Positions 10,717 through 23,099 are shown, counted from the stretch's first letter. The stretch is DNA of 64,000 nucleotides from Marchantia polymorpha subsp. ruderalis (GCA_037833965.1 AP031358.1:4100001-4164000), one strand, 5' to 3'. The notes: a model not told the origin generated them from the sequence alone. Program-made: numbers and translations.

Positions 10717-13400
10717 TTCTTTCAATACCCACGCACCCTGTTCGTTCTAACAAGAGTTAAATGGAGAGGAAGATAGTTTGATTTTGGGCGAAGTGGCGAA
10801 GAGTCCAATCTTCTAGGAGTAGAATTTCGGTGGAATCGAAGAATATAGAATTGTGTGTTGAGAAGGAACATGTCGAGGCAATGCTCGATGTGCATTGCCT
10901 CGAATAGTCTGCGAGGAATCGAGGAATCGAGGAATTATTAAATGACAGTTGGCCTTCGGATTTACATACACCAAGCAAATTGTAGATTCGAGAATCTGGA
11001 ACGAGTTCACGACACGGTTTCCCAAACCTCTTTGCGGGCGATCTCGCAACCCCATTCGGTACACGCGGCCTAGACGAACCGCATGAACTGCAAAACTGAG
11101 TTGGATATATCGACGACATTTCGAGGGCATTTCGACCAACATTCAGGTGCAAAAATAGCGAGACAGAAGAACAAACACGTGACATCGATACAGAAATACA
11201 AAATCAACAAAGAGCAAGAATCCGAACCGGAAACGTGGGACTAGGCCCCGACTCGGTCGGCACAGTAGCGTGTTGTCCGCCTGGAAATCATACTCCGAAA
11301 GAAAGCGCGCGCGCGTTCTCCGCTGCACTCGGCCGATCCTGCATGAATCAGCGGGCGAACGATTCAACGAAATTCACGAAGCGATGTGGCGAGAAGCACC
11401 TCGAATCCGCGATGCGATGCGATGCGATGGGATGGTATGAATTGGCCGCGAGGAAGAAGACACTGGCCGACGGGAATCCGAGGAATCGAGAACAACTTTA
11501 AGCGCCATCCATGAGCTAGAAGAAGAAGAAGAAGAAGTTCGATCCCACGCGATATTCGCCTCGAATACAAGAAGGGCTTGGGGGAGGCATGGGGGGAAGG
11601 CGGCAAGAAACGCGGGCCCCCGCCTTCGGGGCAAAGAGGCGCTTCTGTCGAGATCGAGCGCGGGGGGCAGGCACAGCCCCAGCCCCAACCCCTCCCCATC
11701 CCGGACCGAAGATGCCCGGAAGATTCGCAATCGACGGCCAGGTTCCGATCCCCGCAAGCCCGGGCCGATCGGAGGGCTGTAGGCGCCGGAGGGAGTTGCC
11801 TACGTCACACACACAGAGAGCGTGTGTGGGGGCACATCACGGGAGCCGCGTCCGCGACTCCTTGGAGCGTCCAGGCGGCGCGCCAGCTGCTGCCGATCTT
11901 GAGGATACGGAGCGTCGGAAGGTCGGAGCCCCCCTCGCCAGTGGAGCACGTTGCGTCGGCGCGGTCGAGATAAGGCTCGTAAAGGCTGCCCTTCCTGCCC
12001 GGTTGCTGGTCCGGCGCCAGCGCCAAAATACGCGTGTAGCCAACGTTCCTCCATGCTTGGGCTTGGGCTTGTGCATGGGACTTGAACTGTCACAGACTGG
12101 ACGGACGAGATAAGGCTCGTAAAGGCTGCCCACCCTGCCTGCCGGTTGCTCGTGCCCCACCCCAACCCCTTCCCGCGGCGCCAGCGCCAAAATAAGCGAG
12201 TTGCCAACGTTCCTCCATGCTTGGGCTTGGGCTTGTGCATGGGACTCGGACTGTCGCGGACTGGACGGGACGCCAGGGCCTCGGAGTGCGGGCCGGGGGG
12301 AGAATCCGGGCTCGATCAATGAGTGATTTAGGGCTCGAGCCGGAAGCTCTGCCGCCAAAGGGCGATCGATGTCTCGAATGCGGAATCGATTGATTGATTG
12401 ATCGGTCTCGCTCGCTCGCTTGGGCAGAAGCTTCTGTAAAGGGGGATCGTCATCAAGGGCCCTGGCGGTGGTGATTACTCTGCTCCCGCGCTTGTCCTGA
12501 CTCTAAACCTACCCTGCTTTTCGTCGTAAAGCTACCCTGCTTTTTCTGTCATGTGGATTTGACGCAGGTGCTGCGTAGGGGCGTAGAACAGATTCACATC
12601 TGCGAGCGAGATTCTGGAGCTCGTGCGGTGCTCCAGTCTCCGGGCATCTAGAGGCGCAAGTCGTTTGGAGTTTTTGCTGTGCATGTCATGTCCGCTAGCG
12701 CGACGCCATGCCATCCTACTAGCCTCCGCCCGCCGACGCAGTCGCAGACGCACGCACGCAGAGAGCCGATCGAATACTCGATATGAGAGCAACGACGACT
12801 GACCATCATTAGATTTCTCTGAATCTTCTCATCAAGAATGTCCAGGCGGGTTGAACCCTACTGCTGTGCTTTGCTGTGCTGTGCGCAAGCGGTGACATCT
12901 CGGTGAGAAGCTCCAGAGAAATCAAATGCTCGTGTGTAGTTACGCCTGCCACGGATTGCACAAAGATCGTCGTTTTACCTCTAAATATTCCTCACGCTTG
13001 CTTTGTTTACAGGACCGGGTGACGATGTCCTTGATGGAGGAATGTCCTACCGTGTTCTCCTGAACCACTCCACCTCTTTCTCACGACCGGCGTTCACCAC
13101 CCTCTTCCGCGGCCACCAGCTTCCCACGATTTCCATCCATTGTCAGTTCTGATCTGTGACTGGGAGGGCCGAATGTCGAACACTTGGGAGTTCAATTTCG
13201 CTCAGGCTACGAAGGTGTCGGATGATTCCATCTTTCGCAACGATGGATTCGATTCGACTGTCTCAAAACGAAGGCCCCGCTCGCGTGCATTATTCTTTCC
13301 AGTATGTGCTTACATTCCTTCTCTGGAGAAACTAAACTCGATAAAGAAAATAGCAAACGCTGACAACTAGTGTATACTCCGGCTTAACTTTTTCTCGATC
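10717..13400. other. GC-rich island, leader or promoter-like
   Basis: The composition is much richer in G and C than the flanks, with CpG-containing runs, a (GAA)n tract near 11518-11537 and several overlapping frames on both strands, such as minus 10757-11185 (142 codons) and plus 11589-12113. None matches a family I know and they overlap each other in antisense, so I read them as products of the base composition. A candidate 3' splice site (TTGTTTACAG|GA) is at about 13012. The block may be the promoter and leader of the putative minus-strand exon at 10716. Confidence 0.4.
11967..12268. repeat. Tandem duplication of a 140-160 bp GC-rich unit
   Basis: Unit 1 (11967-12106) and unit 2 (12107-12268) both start GAGATAAGGCTCGTAAAGGC and end with CCATGCTTGGGCTTGGGCTT and ACTGGACGG. 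Unit 2 carries about 20 extra bases in the middle. The units are close in sequence, so the duplication is younger than that at 9.9 kb. Confidence 0.85.
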
Positions 13401-13786
13401 CGTAAGACCCACTCAGATTTTTCCATCCTGGCAATCGAAAGTCGAATGTTTTGCCTTGTATGTTCCAGGGTAGATCGTTGACCACTTGGAAGTTGTTAGA
13501 TGTAGTAAATCTTACGAGAACTCGTGGAGAGAAGTTCTATGTCTGACATGGTCATTGTAATCTCACCTGATAGTTCCTCGGGGAAAGTCTTCATTTCTGT
13601 TGATCAGGCGCGGAGAATTGAAGAGTAGAAGTTCTCCACATTCGGAATCGTACGTAAGTTTCCAACTCGATTTCCGCTAATCCAGCATGCTGTAAACATT
13701 GCCGTTGGAATGAAGCATTGCAGAGTAGAGTAGAGTAGAGTAGAGAGTAGTTTTTTTTCTGCCCTTGTACGTGGGTACTCCAAACG

Positions 13787-13815
13787 AAGCTCCCACGCGA
13801 AATGCGTGGGAGCTT
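13787..13815. repeat. Inverted repeat, 12-bp arms, 5-nt spacer
   Basis: AAGCTCCCACGC and GCGTGGGAGCTT are perfect reverse complements separated by GAAAT. A (AGAGT)n-type microsatellite lies just upstream at about 13723-13748. No T-run follows the stem that would suggest a terminator. Confidence 0.85.
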
Positions 13816-14148
13816 GCTTGGGGTACTGCCTGCTTGCATCGTTCATGTTTTGTATATCGTGTCCTTCGTTACCATATGGCCAGCGTCTTCGGAGATGGAC
13901 GAAGAAAACAGTAGCTTTGATCGACATGTTGCTGCCCTGATCCAGTCGCAGCAACTTGACTTTACTTTCAGAGTGTTCATCCAGTTGTGTCATGAATCAT
14001 TGCGATCTATGATTTTTTTACTTGAAGCAGCTGAAGTCTGCTGTTAGTGACGGCGGATTGAATTTGAGTACGTGGGCTGTCACAATCATTGCGCTGTCAG
14101 ATGAGTCATGTTTCTGGCAAAGTGATGTGTGAAGGAATTCTCCAAATT

Positions 14149-14170
14149 CGGAACATGAATTCATGTTCCG
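14149..14170. repeat. Perfect 22-bp palindrome
   Basis: CGGAACATGAA is followed directly by its reverse complement with no spacer. It stands close to the left edge of the extremely AT-rich block. Confidence 0.9.
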
Positions 14171-15120
14171 GATCGCGGATTCCTGAAGTGGGGTGGAGTA
14201 CATTTTTTATTGTTTTTCTATAGTTTATAGCGTATATTCTAATTTTATTCTTTTTTATTTTGACTATGGAATTTTTTATTTTTATTAAAAAATATAGAAA
14301 ATAAAAATATCGTGATTATATTAATATATTATATTATTTGTTGATATTTTTATAATAAAATTTAATTAAAAATATAATAATTTTTTAAAAAATTATATAA
14401 ATTAACTATTTAAAATATTAATAATTTATTTAAAATAAATAATAAATTGTATTTATTTTTATAATAAAATATATAATACAATTGAATATATCTCTATTTA
14501 ATAAGAAGTATTTTATCGTATTAATTGATTAAAAATAAATTAACCACTAATAATATGTTTTTTAATCGTTACAAATATTTAGTTTGTATGTCTTCATCAA
14601 CATGTAAACAAAAGTAATATACAATTTTAAATAAATTTTAGAATTGTCTGATTATCAATATAAAAAATATGACAAAAATATATTAATTTTTTACAAAAAA
14701 TAATTTATTCATAATTATAAAAAATATTTATATATTTCTTTTACATTGAAACATAAATAATATCAAACCAAAATCAATTTAATAATTTTGAAAAAAATAC
14801 ATATTAAAATAAACTATAAAATGAATTTTAAATTCGTATAGTAAAAATTATTTTGAAAATATCTTTATAACATATAGTAATAACATATAACAAAAGACAC
14901 TCACAATTGAACACTGACATCATAAATTATTCACTTTTTTTTTATTCGAAAATTAATATTCGTAAATATATATTATAAATGAAATATTAATTTCATTATC
15001 TATTGATAAATAAACAATTATATTATTTCTAGCTAAATTAATCTATAAATAAAAAAAAAACTTATATCTATTCAAGATTATAAAAAATATTTTTTTCAAA
15101 TAAAACTATTTGAACAAAAT
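14171..15120. other. Extremely AT-rich block
   Basis: From about 14200 to 15120 the sequence is almost only A and T, with long runs of ATAAAA/TTTTAT and no open frame of note. It differs clearly from the moderately AT-rich spacer around it. It could be a degraded insertion, a matrix-attachment-like region or simple replication-slippage sequence. I see no gene. Confidence 0.7.
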
Positions 15121-16538
15121 TTATTTGGTGTTTATTTTTCATATGTAGTATATAAACTGTTCCATATTCGCGTCCAGTGGATTTGATATTGAAGAAGTAC
15201 AAACTTCTAACTTTTGGGTATGAAATCTGGATATCCGACCATGAACCAATATTATCACTTACATAGTTACACTTCGATACTATGTATTTGAATTTGAATT
15301 TCAATTCAATGAACATCGTGACTATCAATGGAAGCTGGGGCATTCAAATTTTAAGTTAGGTTTGATACGAAATATGAGAGTGTTGGATAGTAACTTCCGA
15401 AGAGTGAGCATTGATCAATCAAATTCATGGCCGTGACGAAAAATTCCTGTTCTCTAAACTGTAACCAAAAAACTGAGGAAAATCCACCAATTCCGATCGA
15501 CTGCGTTTCATTTTCAAGAAGAAATCCCATTTCGGCTGCAGGTTATTTTCCACGTTCAGTCCTAGAACTGAGAGATAAAATATGCCATCATAATATACAT
15601 AAAAGTTGTGCTTGCATCAGGTATTTCAAGGATGAAATGCACCACAGGTGGACCTAATTGTCATGGCAATGGGAAGAACTGTAGTAATCTTAGTCTAAAA
15701 TCGGTGCATTTTTTATGGATCATTCATGGATAAGCTAGTTCTTTGACAAATCCCGACTGTCATTCAACTTTAAAGAGACTTACATCAAAAATGGCATTTT
15801 GCAGGTGTGCAATTAAATGCATGTAATAATTAATCATCTCAAATGCACAATAATGATGTATCTCATTCTTTTGTGCTTTTTCCTAATTGAGAAATATTAA
15901 CGTTCATTCTAAGGAGATTTTCCATCAGTATACGAAATATAGGGTTCTAGATCCATCACATGAAACGAATATCCCCACCAATGTTAACAGCATTGTGACG
16001 CTGCATGGTAAAAATCTTATAATACGCACTAAGTTGAACCATGAAGCAAAGTTAGGAATTGACATCAAATGAACTTTCAGAACACATTTGTGTCAAATAA
16101 TTAGTAACTTATCGGAATATTTACTATGTGAAAGATCTACATATCTTTTCCACATGATTTACAAACGTTCAATTCCTCACATTGCTTGTTTAGTGTTCCA
16201 CAAGTCCGGAATGATCACCATCTAAGTCCGGATATGTCCATGGTGTTGAAATTCTTTATCTTGAAACATAAATGCTTTCACACACTATATGGACAAATCT
16301 CTGGTTTGACATTGTGGAACTTATTTCATTGCCTCTTGTGTATATTATGGTGAAGGTGTTTACATTTCTGACAGAACTGTAGGAATATAGGAGGTTTTCA
16401 TTTTTGGAAGTGTTAATTAGAAGCACAATGTTGAAAACTAAACTAGCTTCTATCAAAATTACAAAAGTCACGATCTAAACAGCAAATAAGTCGTTCGCTT
16501 TGAAAATAGTTTGTATTGGAATCTTTAAAGTGGAAGAT
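15121..16538. other. Spacer, no gene seen
   Basis: Short frames on both strands (for example minus 15343-15068) lack recognisable motifs. A small direct repeat around AAGTCCGGA occurs at 16202-16230. Confidence 0.45.
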
Positions 16539-16882
16539 TGTTAGGAGATCTTTTATATAGATAGTAGAATGGAGATAATTTCGTCAGTTTCCAAAGTACA
16601 AATTCTCTTTTTCGGCGCTTATAACTCATTTCCTGAGTTCATCAACTCGATCTTTACCATTCATTCACTATATATTATCTTTGTTCGTTTCTTGCGATTT
16701 GTTTTGTTCATTTAGAACATTAATGTTTTGGCCTAAGTATACTTTTTCACTTCCGCCCCGAGTCTAGTCACAGCGCTAGCCTCGCGTCCTATGCAAAGTA
16801 TGAGAATCATTCCCGGGCCTTGGTTTTAGTTCTCGAGCCAAGTCGAAGCACGAACAAGGTTGTGTTGGATATGATCTCAACA
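16539..16882. mobile_element. Candidate solo LTR
   Basis: A 344-bp stretch begins TGTTAGGAGATC and ends GATCTCAACA, giving imperfect short inverted termini of the TG...CA kind. It contains a TATA-like TTTTATATAG near its start and a GC-rich tail, and it is unlike its AT-rich flanks. No matching flanking 5-bp duplication is visible and no second copy or primer-binding site follows, so the call rests on termini and composition only. Confidence 0.3.
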
Positions 16883-19584
16883 GGAGTCTCTTGCTCGGAG
16901 TCACCGGCGTTTACTTCTTATGGGTTTTACTGAATGAATATGTAAAGAATAAGTGTGTCTGTGTTATTTACGTTTTTTTGTTAATATATGTAGTGTAACA
17001 TATTAGCAATCTGCTCATCATTTCATCATTGCCATGTACGACATCAACAGCGAAAAAATAGAGTTCGAAGTATTAAAACATTCGTGATTACTCTTCCTGG
17101 ATCGAATACAATTGTTATCCGTTAATGTGATACTATTGGTAATTTTATGACACAAATTCCACCTTTGCATTGAATAATAGTCGTAAGTTGTTACATTGGT
17201 GATGATATTCGAATTAAACCAATCGACTATCATATTCTTCTTGATATTGTGGAAGTTTTGTAAGTTGAACAATGTAAAGTAAAAGAGGAAGAATGAATGA
17301 AAGTGCCGACTCTTGGCTCGCATAAGAAATCTCTCCGTGATATAGAAATGTATGGACCGTTCTGAAATTGCCATCGATCCTTGAGAGTCACGAAGTTACC
17401 TTATTTCGATTCTCTGACATCAGGATCCAACACGTGACACGTAGAGTAGAGTGAGCGACTTGTTCGGTGAAGTAATTTGGAGATGTATGCATGTGATGAT
17501 TCATTCCAAGATTGAAGCACGACTGCTTTTGCGGACTTCTCATTCGTTTCCCTTTCTGAGGGTTAAGGCAAGATGTTCGTAAATATACGCATGGCTGACA
17601 GCTTCTAACAATCATACGGTAACTTGTGGATGCAAATTGAAGAGGACTAAACTCTACAAAATTTGGAAATTGTCATCTGCCATCTTTGCTTATCACGTCA
17701 TGAGTGTTTATTTTGGGCCTTTTCAGTAGCTTTCCCCAACATAATATGGGGCTCTGAACAACAGGCTCAGCCCAGATGAGGCTCTCGCAAAGTAGCTTCA
17801 GTTCAAGCGGCCATTGACTCCTTACATCAAAAACTATGGCCTTCGGTGCATTGGTAACTTAATCCTTCTTGACTCCACGTAGTGCTTTTGAACTCCTTGA
17901 GAATTAATAACAATGATCTCGACACCCTCACCCTGGAGCCATATAAGTTGCATTAGGTGTTTCTACGAAGACACCATGATTGCCATAACCGTTAGGACTC
18001 AACAACCCGTCTAAACACGTACGTTGCCTGAACAGCTTGGCCAGACAAAGCATAATTGTGGTCTGCCTTCCACCTGGCCATAAGCATCTACCAGCCATAT
18101 TAACCACCCATAAAGTCCGTGTACAAATAAAAGCATGAGAGTTCAGCCCCTAAGAACAATTACAGAAAACACACAGCAACAGTAGCTTGAGCTAAAGTAT
18201 GCAACACCACCGCAGAAAATTCTTACCATATCGACTTCGTACCGTATAAATATCTCGCTCGGCAGCAGATGCGAAGGTATCCTTCACCAAGTCAACTGCC
18301 TCACATTCTGACAACGGGGTATTAGATTCCTGGTATTGTAACAATTAATCATCGATTTTTGTACGTATAGTGGAATATGTACAAAATATTCCACGATACA
18401 CACAAACATATCACAGTACTCATCACTCACTAACACAAACATATCACAGTACTCATCATTCACTAACAAGCCTTTACTAAAAAATTTCCAGCATGTTTGA
18501 TGTTGAAAGAAAATTTGTAAGTCTGTCACAGTATGTGGAATCAATATCTGAAGACTCAAACGTTTGTAATAGATAATTATTCAAAACGTTACATCAACTA
18601 CATCCAAATTTCAAAAGATTGTGGTCGATAAAATGGCTTGTAACTTCAGACGAGACAATCTTATTCATGACTTCCTCGTAAAACGATGGGTAAAAAATAC
18701 TTTCAGAAGGATAAAACAACTAATTTAAGGCATTATGGCTGAAACTTGCACAACCAGAAACGAAAGCCTTGTTCACGGCTGCATCATAAAGACATGGTGC
18801 GCGTGCATAGTGCGGAGGGCTACTCTGCTTCACACCAAGCAAGAGGTCATTGCATTCGAAACAAATCAAGCTAAAAGCCTTCACCTCAACTTTAAGTTTC
18901 AGGTGCATGGACATGAGCTCAACAGTGTACTACATGTGTCAAAGTAAATAGAGCTTAAGATCAGTGAACGCAGGAATTAGAAAAGATGATTCCAGGTTAC
19001 AAGTTCAACCTACAACTTATCTGTACGAATACAGTGCACAAAGCTATATTTATGAAAAAGCTGAAGAGCTTGACGTGGTACTTGGTAAAATTCACAAGAT
19101 GAAACTGAAAGTAAGAAAAAGATGAGCATCTCTGTGTGAACTCAATTTACATCTCAAAGACTTGAAATAAATTCCTCTCTTTCCAAAATACGCAAGTTGG
19201 CCGATAACAAAATCAAACGAGGCTGGGCGGGGCACTAAAAAAGTGACATGCTTCAGAACTTGATACTGAATACAGAGACTTATCGTGAGAAGTGTTCAAA
19301 TGTTGTTATAAGAATCAGGTAATTATACCTACAAGTTAGATAAGCTTGTATTGTTCCCTGATTGTTACATTAAAAAATTCTTGAGCTTCTATAGCTGTAA
19401 CTCTTTCCTTCTACCAGTTCATCAGGAAATATCCAGCCAAAATTTCCTATCATAATGATGAGTACTCTTGTAAATAACAAACAGCTAGATGATAATTAGT
19501 TCTGAAGTGCCCAAAAAGCAAAATAATCCGATAAAACTGAAGATCTGGAAACCCGAAGCTTGGACGCTAAGAAGCTTAAAACAA
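16883..19584. other. Spacer, no gene established
   Basis: Several frames of 60-120 codons exist on both strands, none with recognisable motifs. Between 17673 and 18125 the minus strand is fairly open in all three frames, but no single frame stays open and no family is recognised. Confidence 0.4.
18401..18466. repeat. 33-bp direct tandem duplication
   Basis: CACAAACATATCACAGTACT... is repeated head to tail at 18401-18433 and 18434-18466 with a single C/T difference, so it is a recent local duplication. Confidence 0.9.
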
Positions 19585-19962
19585 GGCAAATGTTATTCGG
19601 CCGTGCAGTGCAGCTATTCGGCTGGGTAGTTTAATCTAAAATTAATGACGGCTTACGAATCGACGTCGAACCCCATGGGACCGTTGAAACTGAACTCTGG
19701 GTCGATCACCTTGGTCGAAGTCTCCGTGACCATGATTGATCCCGTGTGCAAATCCCCATGGAGCAGAGGCTGTGTCCTCTCGCAAAATCTTGCCTTCAGC
19801 TCAGCTATTTCAGATTTCAACTCGATGTCCTCCCGAAGGGATCGTACATCTTCGTCTAGTTGAGGCGAGGTCCAGCGACTGTTCGTCAGGAGCGATTGTT
19901 CGTCAAGTTCTCCAGGACCGCCCGGCCGAATAGGAAAACCACACGCCCGAATATCATTTGCC
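19585..19962. mobile_element. Gene-capturing TIR element (Pack-type) with a kinase fragment
   Basis: The outer 46 bp on each side are inverted repeats of each other, about 35 of 46 positions identical: left 19585-19630 opens GGCAAATGTTATTCGGCCG, and right 19917-19962 opens GGCAAATGATATTCGGGCG on the minus strand. The motif TATTCGG occurs twice in each arm. Eight bases outside each end are TAAAACAA (19577-19584) and TAAAAGAA (19963-19970), a one-mismatch candidate target duplication. Between the arms is a piece of a methylthioribose kinase gene on the minus strand and almost nothing else. TIRs plus a captured host exon are the definition of a Pack-type element. The superfamily is uncertain; an 8-bp duplication would suggest hAT, or MULE if the true length is 9. 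Confidence 0.65.
19653..19883 (-). pseudogene. Methylthioribose kinase fragment
   Basis: The minus frame from 19883 reads [14 protein letters not shown], continues through a helix-like [15 protein letters not shown] and reaches the kinase catalytic loop [14 protein letters not shown] and the metal-binding segment [15 protein letters not shown]. Then it stops at TAA (19655-19653). These are hallmark motifs of MTK, the Yang-cycle enzyme that phosphorylates methylthioribose to its 1-phosphate in methionine salvage. Only about 76 codons of a protein of roughly 400 residues are present: the N-lobe and the C-terminal part after GFD are missing. The stop might alternatively hide a donor (GATTC|GTAAGC), but no following exon is seen. 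The fragment sits between inverted repeats, so capture by a transposon is the best reading. Confidence 0.85.
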
Positions 19963-20567
19963 TAAAAGAAGTCCTCACAATCCAATATCCAGTATATATC
20001 CAATATCTTGACACAGTCCGGGCACTGTCGGACAGTTCTATTGTTTTGGAATGTCCGACAAAACAATGTCCGGCTTTAGGGCCCAGACTTTGTTTGTCAG
20101 ACCTGGACTGACATTTGACTGATACTATTAACTCTCGTGTGAAGTATAGCATTTCATTCAGCTGGTTGAGAAGTAATAGTATCACAAATCCACAAAAATA
20201 TGTAAATTTAGATATTAGCAAGTGTTAAACGAGTAGGAGATGCTGAACTCATTGCATATGTTTATCTCCGCAAATAAGGATCGAATTTCAAATCAGGCAT
20301 GCGTAAATAGGTTAATAGTTTCTCAAAATATCGGAGCACCATCTCAATGCGTTTACGAATACATGATGCGTCGCAAGAACTAGTACTTCGGGTTGCCTTT
20401 ACATTCTTACCTTCATCACAGAGTTACGGAACTTGGCCAAAGGGTTAGAAAAGCGTAAACCTTCCGATTTCGTGAAGTGGATCTGGCTTACTTGCAGATT
20501 TCTGTAGATTCAACCTGATACGACCGAAAGCTCCCCACGTCGGAAATCCATGTGAATATCGTTGAAT

Positions 20568-20605
20568 ATGATGCATCGAGTTTAGACCTAAACTCGATGC
20601 ATCAT
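20568..20605. repeat. Palindrome, 18-bp perfect arms, 2-nt spacer
   Basis: ATGATGCATCGAGTTTAG is followed after AC by its exact reverse complement. The spacer is too short for a normal hairpin-RNA loop. Confidence 0.92.
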
Positions 20606-21864
20606 TCTCATCAAATTCAACGATTTCACACTCCTTGATCCTGCAGGTTAGATTCTTGTCTTCAAAAGTTTAACAGCAGGATTTCGCAAGTTCAGATTTC
20701 TCTTTTTGCAATCTACTTTAAGCTCTGGACATACCGGCAAGAGAGAGAGGCAATGGATTCTCTGAAAACCTGTAAAAAGCTTCACGTTAATCAGTCTGTC
20801 CGTGCTTCTCTCATTCTACCAAGAACGACCGACGGGGTTATGTGCTTCACTGAAACAGACGAGCTCACCTATTCTCATGACGAGCGTTTTTTCTTGAGAT
20901 CCTTCAACCTGCAAATCAAGTAGATTGTGACAGAAAAGATGACATCGTAAGCTTTGAAGGCCAATTTTAAATAATTGAGGTTAGCTCCTGACATATGAGC
21001 AACAAGCACAATCTTAGTCATTCGGATTACCAGTTCCAGACAACCTTCTTATTCAAGTGGGCTGCAATGGGTATAATCATGACGTTGATCGGAGCTGGAG
21101 TTTAAAAGCCAAAGTCCTTGTAAAATCTAGGGCCAAAGTACGCGATTTGATTACTTTCTCCTCAACTTTGAGATTGTTTATATTTTCACCAATGTCACAA
21201 CAGGCGACAGGCCTAATAAACGGAAGGTGAACTGGAACAATATTGAATTAACTTTTCAATACTTTCCGCCACATATACCACCTGATTTATTTTCTACCAT
21301 TATCAACTATTTTCAACATTTCCATCAAGTTATTTATGGGACCCGTCGTCGACCCGTCTACTGTCTTAATCAAGGCTACATTTTGTCTCAGTCGACGTAT
21401 TGACTGGCTTCCATCATTGATTGATGTCTACAGATGCAAACAGAAATCCAATACAAAATCAGCTAAATAGTCGCTGGTCCTGCTATTTGTGGTCAAAGTC
21501 TGCATGTAAACCACCGACATTCAAGGGAATAAACGACTGCTTCACGTGAAACTTTTGCATGTTACCTGTTACAGGAAAACAGCTTCTCCTATTTGGAGAA
21601 AAAATATTGACCATTAGTCCACGTTTTCGATACATACCTTGAAACAGCTTGTTGATTTGGTACGAGGCAGCTCCTGATAAGTGATGATTGTGGTACTAAT
21701 GCTGGTACAGGCGACTTTCTCCCCTGACATCTCCATTCCTCTCATTCAAATGCCGGTCGGAACTTTGTGACACTGTATTATTTGGTAAAGATTTTTCAGA
21801 TAATCTAATTTTAGGACGCTAAATTAGAGAATTCTCATAACACACCAACTAAGCTAGTGAAATT

Positions 21865-21894
21865 TAGTAGCTTCGAGATATCTCGAAGCTACTA
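21865..21894. repeat. Perfect 30-bp palindrome
   Basis: TAGTAGCTTCGAGAT is followed without spacer by its reverse complement. A looser pair, AACTAAGCTAG and CTAGCTTAG, lies outside it at 21847 and 21909. Confidence 0.92.
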
Positions 21895-23026
21895 CATTAC
21901 ATTCTTAACTAGCTTAGATTCCATCCTCTTTGGTTAATTGTTGACACGCTAGTTTCCATCCTTGTATAAATCTACTTCGATAATATCAAACTTATGGAAA
22001 TAAATTTTATTTGGGTGATACTCGGGGTGATATAGGAATCTTACAGCAGTTCTATATCACACCAAACGTCACTCAAACAAAAATCATCCTCCATTATAAC
22101 ATCGAAGGGAATGTCAAATATAGTATTCTGATTTGAGAATACTTTAATTTAGCGTTACTTCGAGTCTTGTTATTCAGATCTCCTAAAACAACTGGAGTTG
22201 GTAACCAAAAGTCTATATATCCAAGACCCCCTTCCCCTCATCCATCATCATCTCATCCCCTCAACAAAAATTTGTGCGCTAAGCAATTTTCGACCAAGAG
22301 ACAGACTGCTTGACAATATAACGTCGGCCACGATATACATTCGGCGCCATCTAGAGAATTCCGCTAAAGAACCTACTGATACCTGCCACTGATGGTAATC
22401 AACAGAAACATACTTACGCCTATAATTTCTAAATTCCACGGAAGAAATCACTAGCTAATCAACTTTCCCTCTTGTCCTTGAATCTGCAGAGCACTCCGTT
22501 TCATGTTGCAGATTCCAAGATAAATGAGGAAATTTATGGATGACATCTTCTTGCTGAGTTTCCAATTTACTTCTCGTCTCTGCCATCAGACAGCAATTGA
22601 CTGCCCGCCATGGAATTGAGCACGATACCCGATTTGACAGCGTGTGAGTGAGCCTCCCGAATTGCAAGTTTGCTAGAATCACATCGAGTTCTTGTCGGCG
22701 CCTTCGAGCTTGGAGCCGCGGGCAGAGTCCTGGCAGACGAGTGAGACTTGCCATCCGACCCGCAAGGAGAGAGAAGCGCGGGCTATAGTTCAAACTGGTG
22801 CAGGCGCCCATCGAGCTTTTATTTTTGAATTCCACCAACGCCGACAAAATTCAAATATGAAGAATCGCTCGAACCTGCTTATCTCCCTTTAGAACTTGAT
22901 TACATTTTGACCTTAACGGAAACTCATTGACTTTGCCTGTACATGATCACATCCTCATCCAACACTGATCGTGATGACTCCGACAACAAATGTGGTGTAC
23001 GTGGTAATACAAGGTCAGATATATTA

Positions 23027-23061
23027 GCTTCAGTGTGTTTCATTATGATACACACTGAAGC
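23027..23061. repeat. Inverted repeat, 12-bp arms, 11-nt spacer
   Basis: GCTTCAGTGTGT and ACACACTGAAGC flank TTCATTATGAT; outside them ATAT pairs again. Confidence 0.85.
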
Positions 23062-23099
23062 CGATATTCAAAATTAAAATGAAATCTTTTATTAAAATC

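Noticed and set aside
17673..18125. Minus-strand stretch that seemed to encode a protein with frame breaks
   Set aside because: All three frames contain plausible-looking segments of 30-55 codons, and no one frame or family could be preferred, so chance opening at higher GC explains it.
20568..20605. Hairpin as a microRNA precursor
   Set aside because: The arms are only 18 bp and the loop is 2 nt, which is too short for a plant miRNA foldback. The other palindromes of the window share this fault.
22455..22847. 130-codon minus-strand frame
   Set aside because: No recognisable motif, no splice signals or promoter. A frame of this length is possible by chance in 64 kb.
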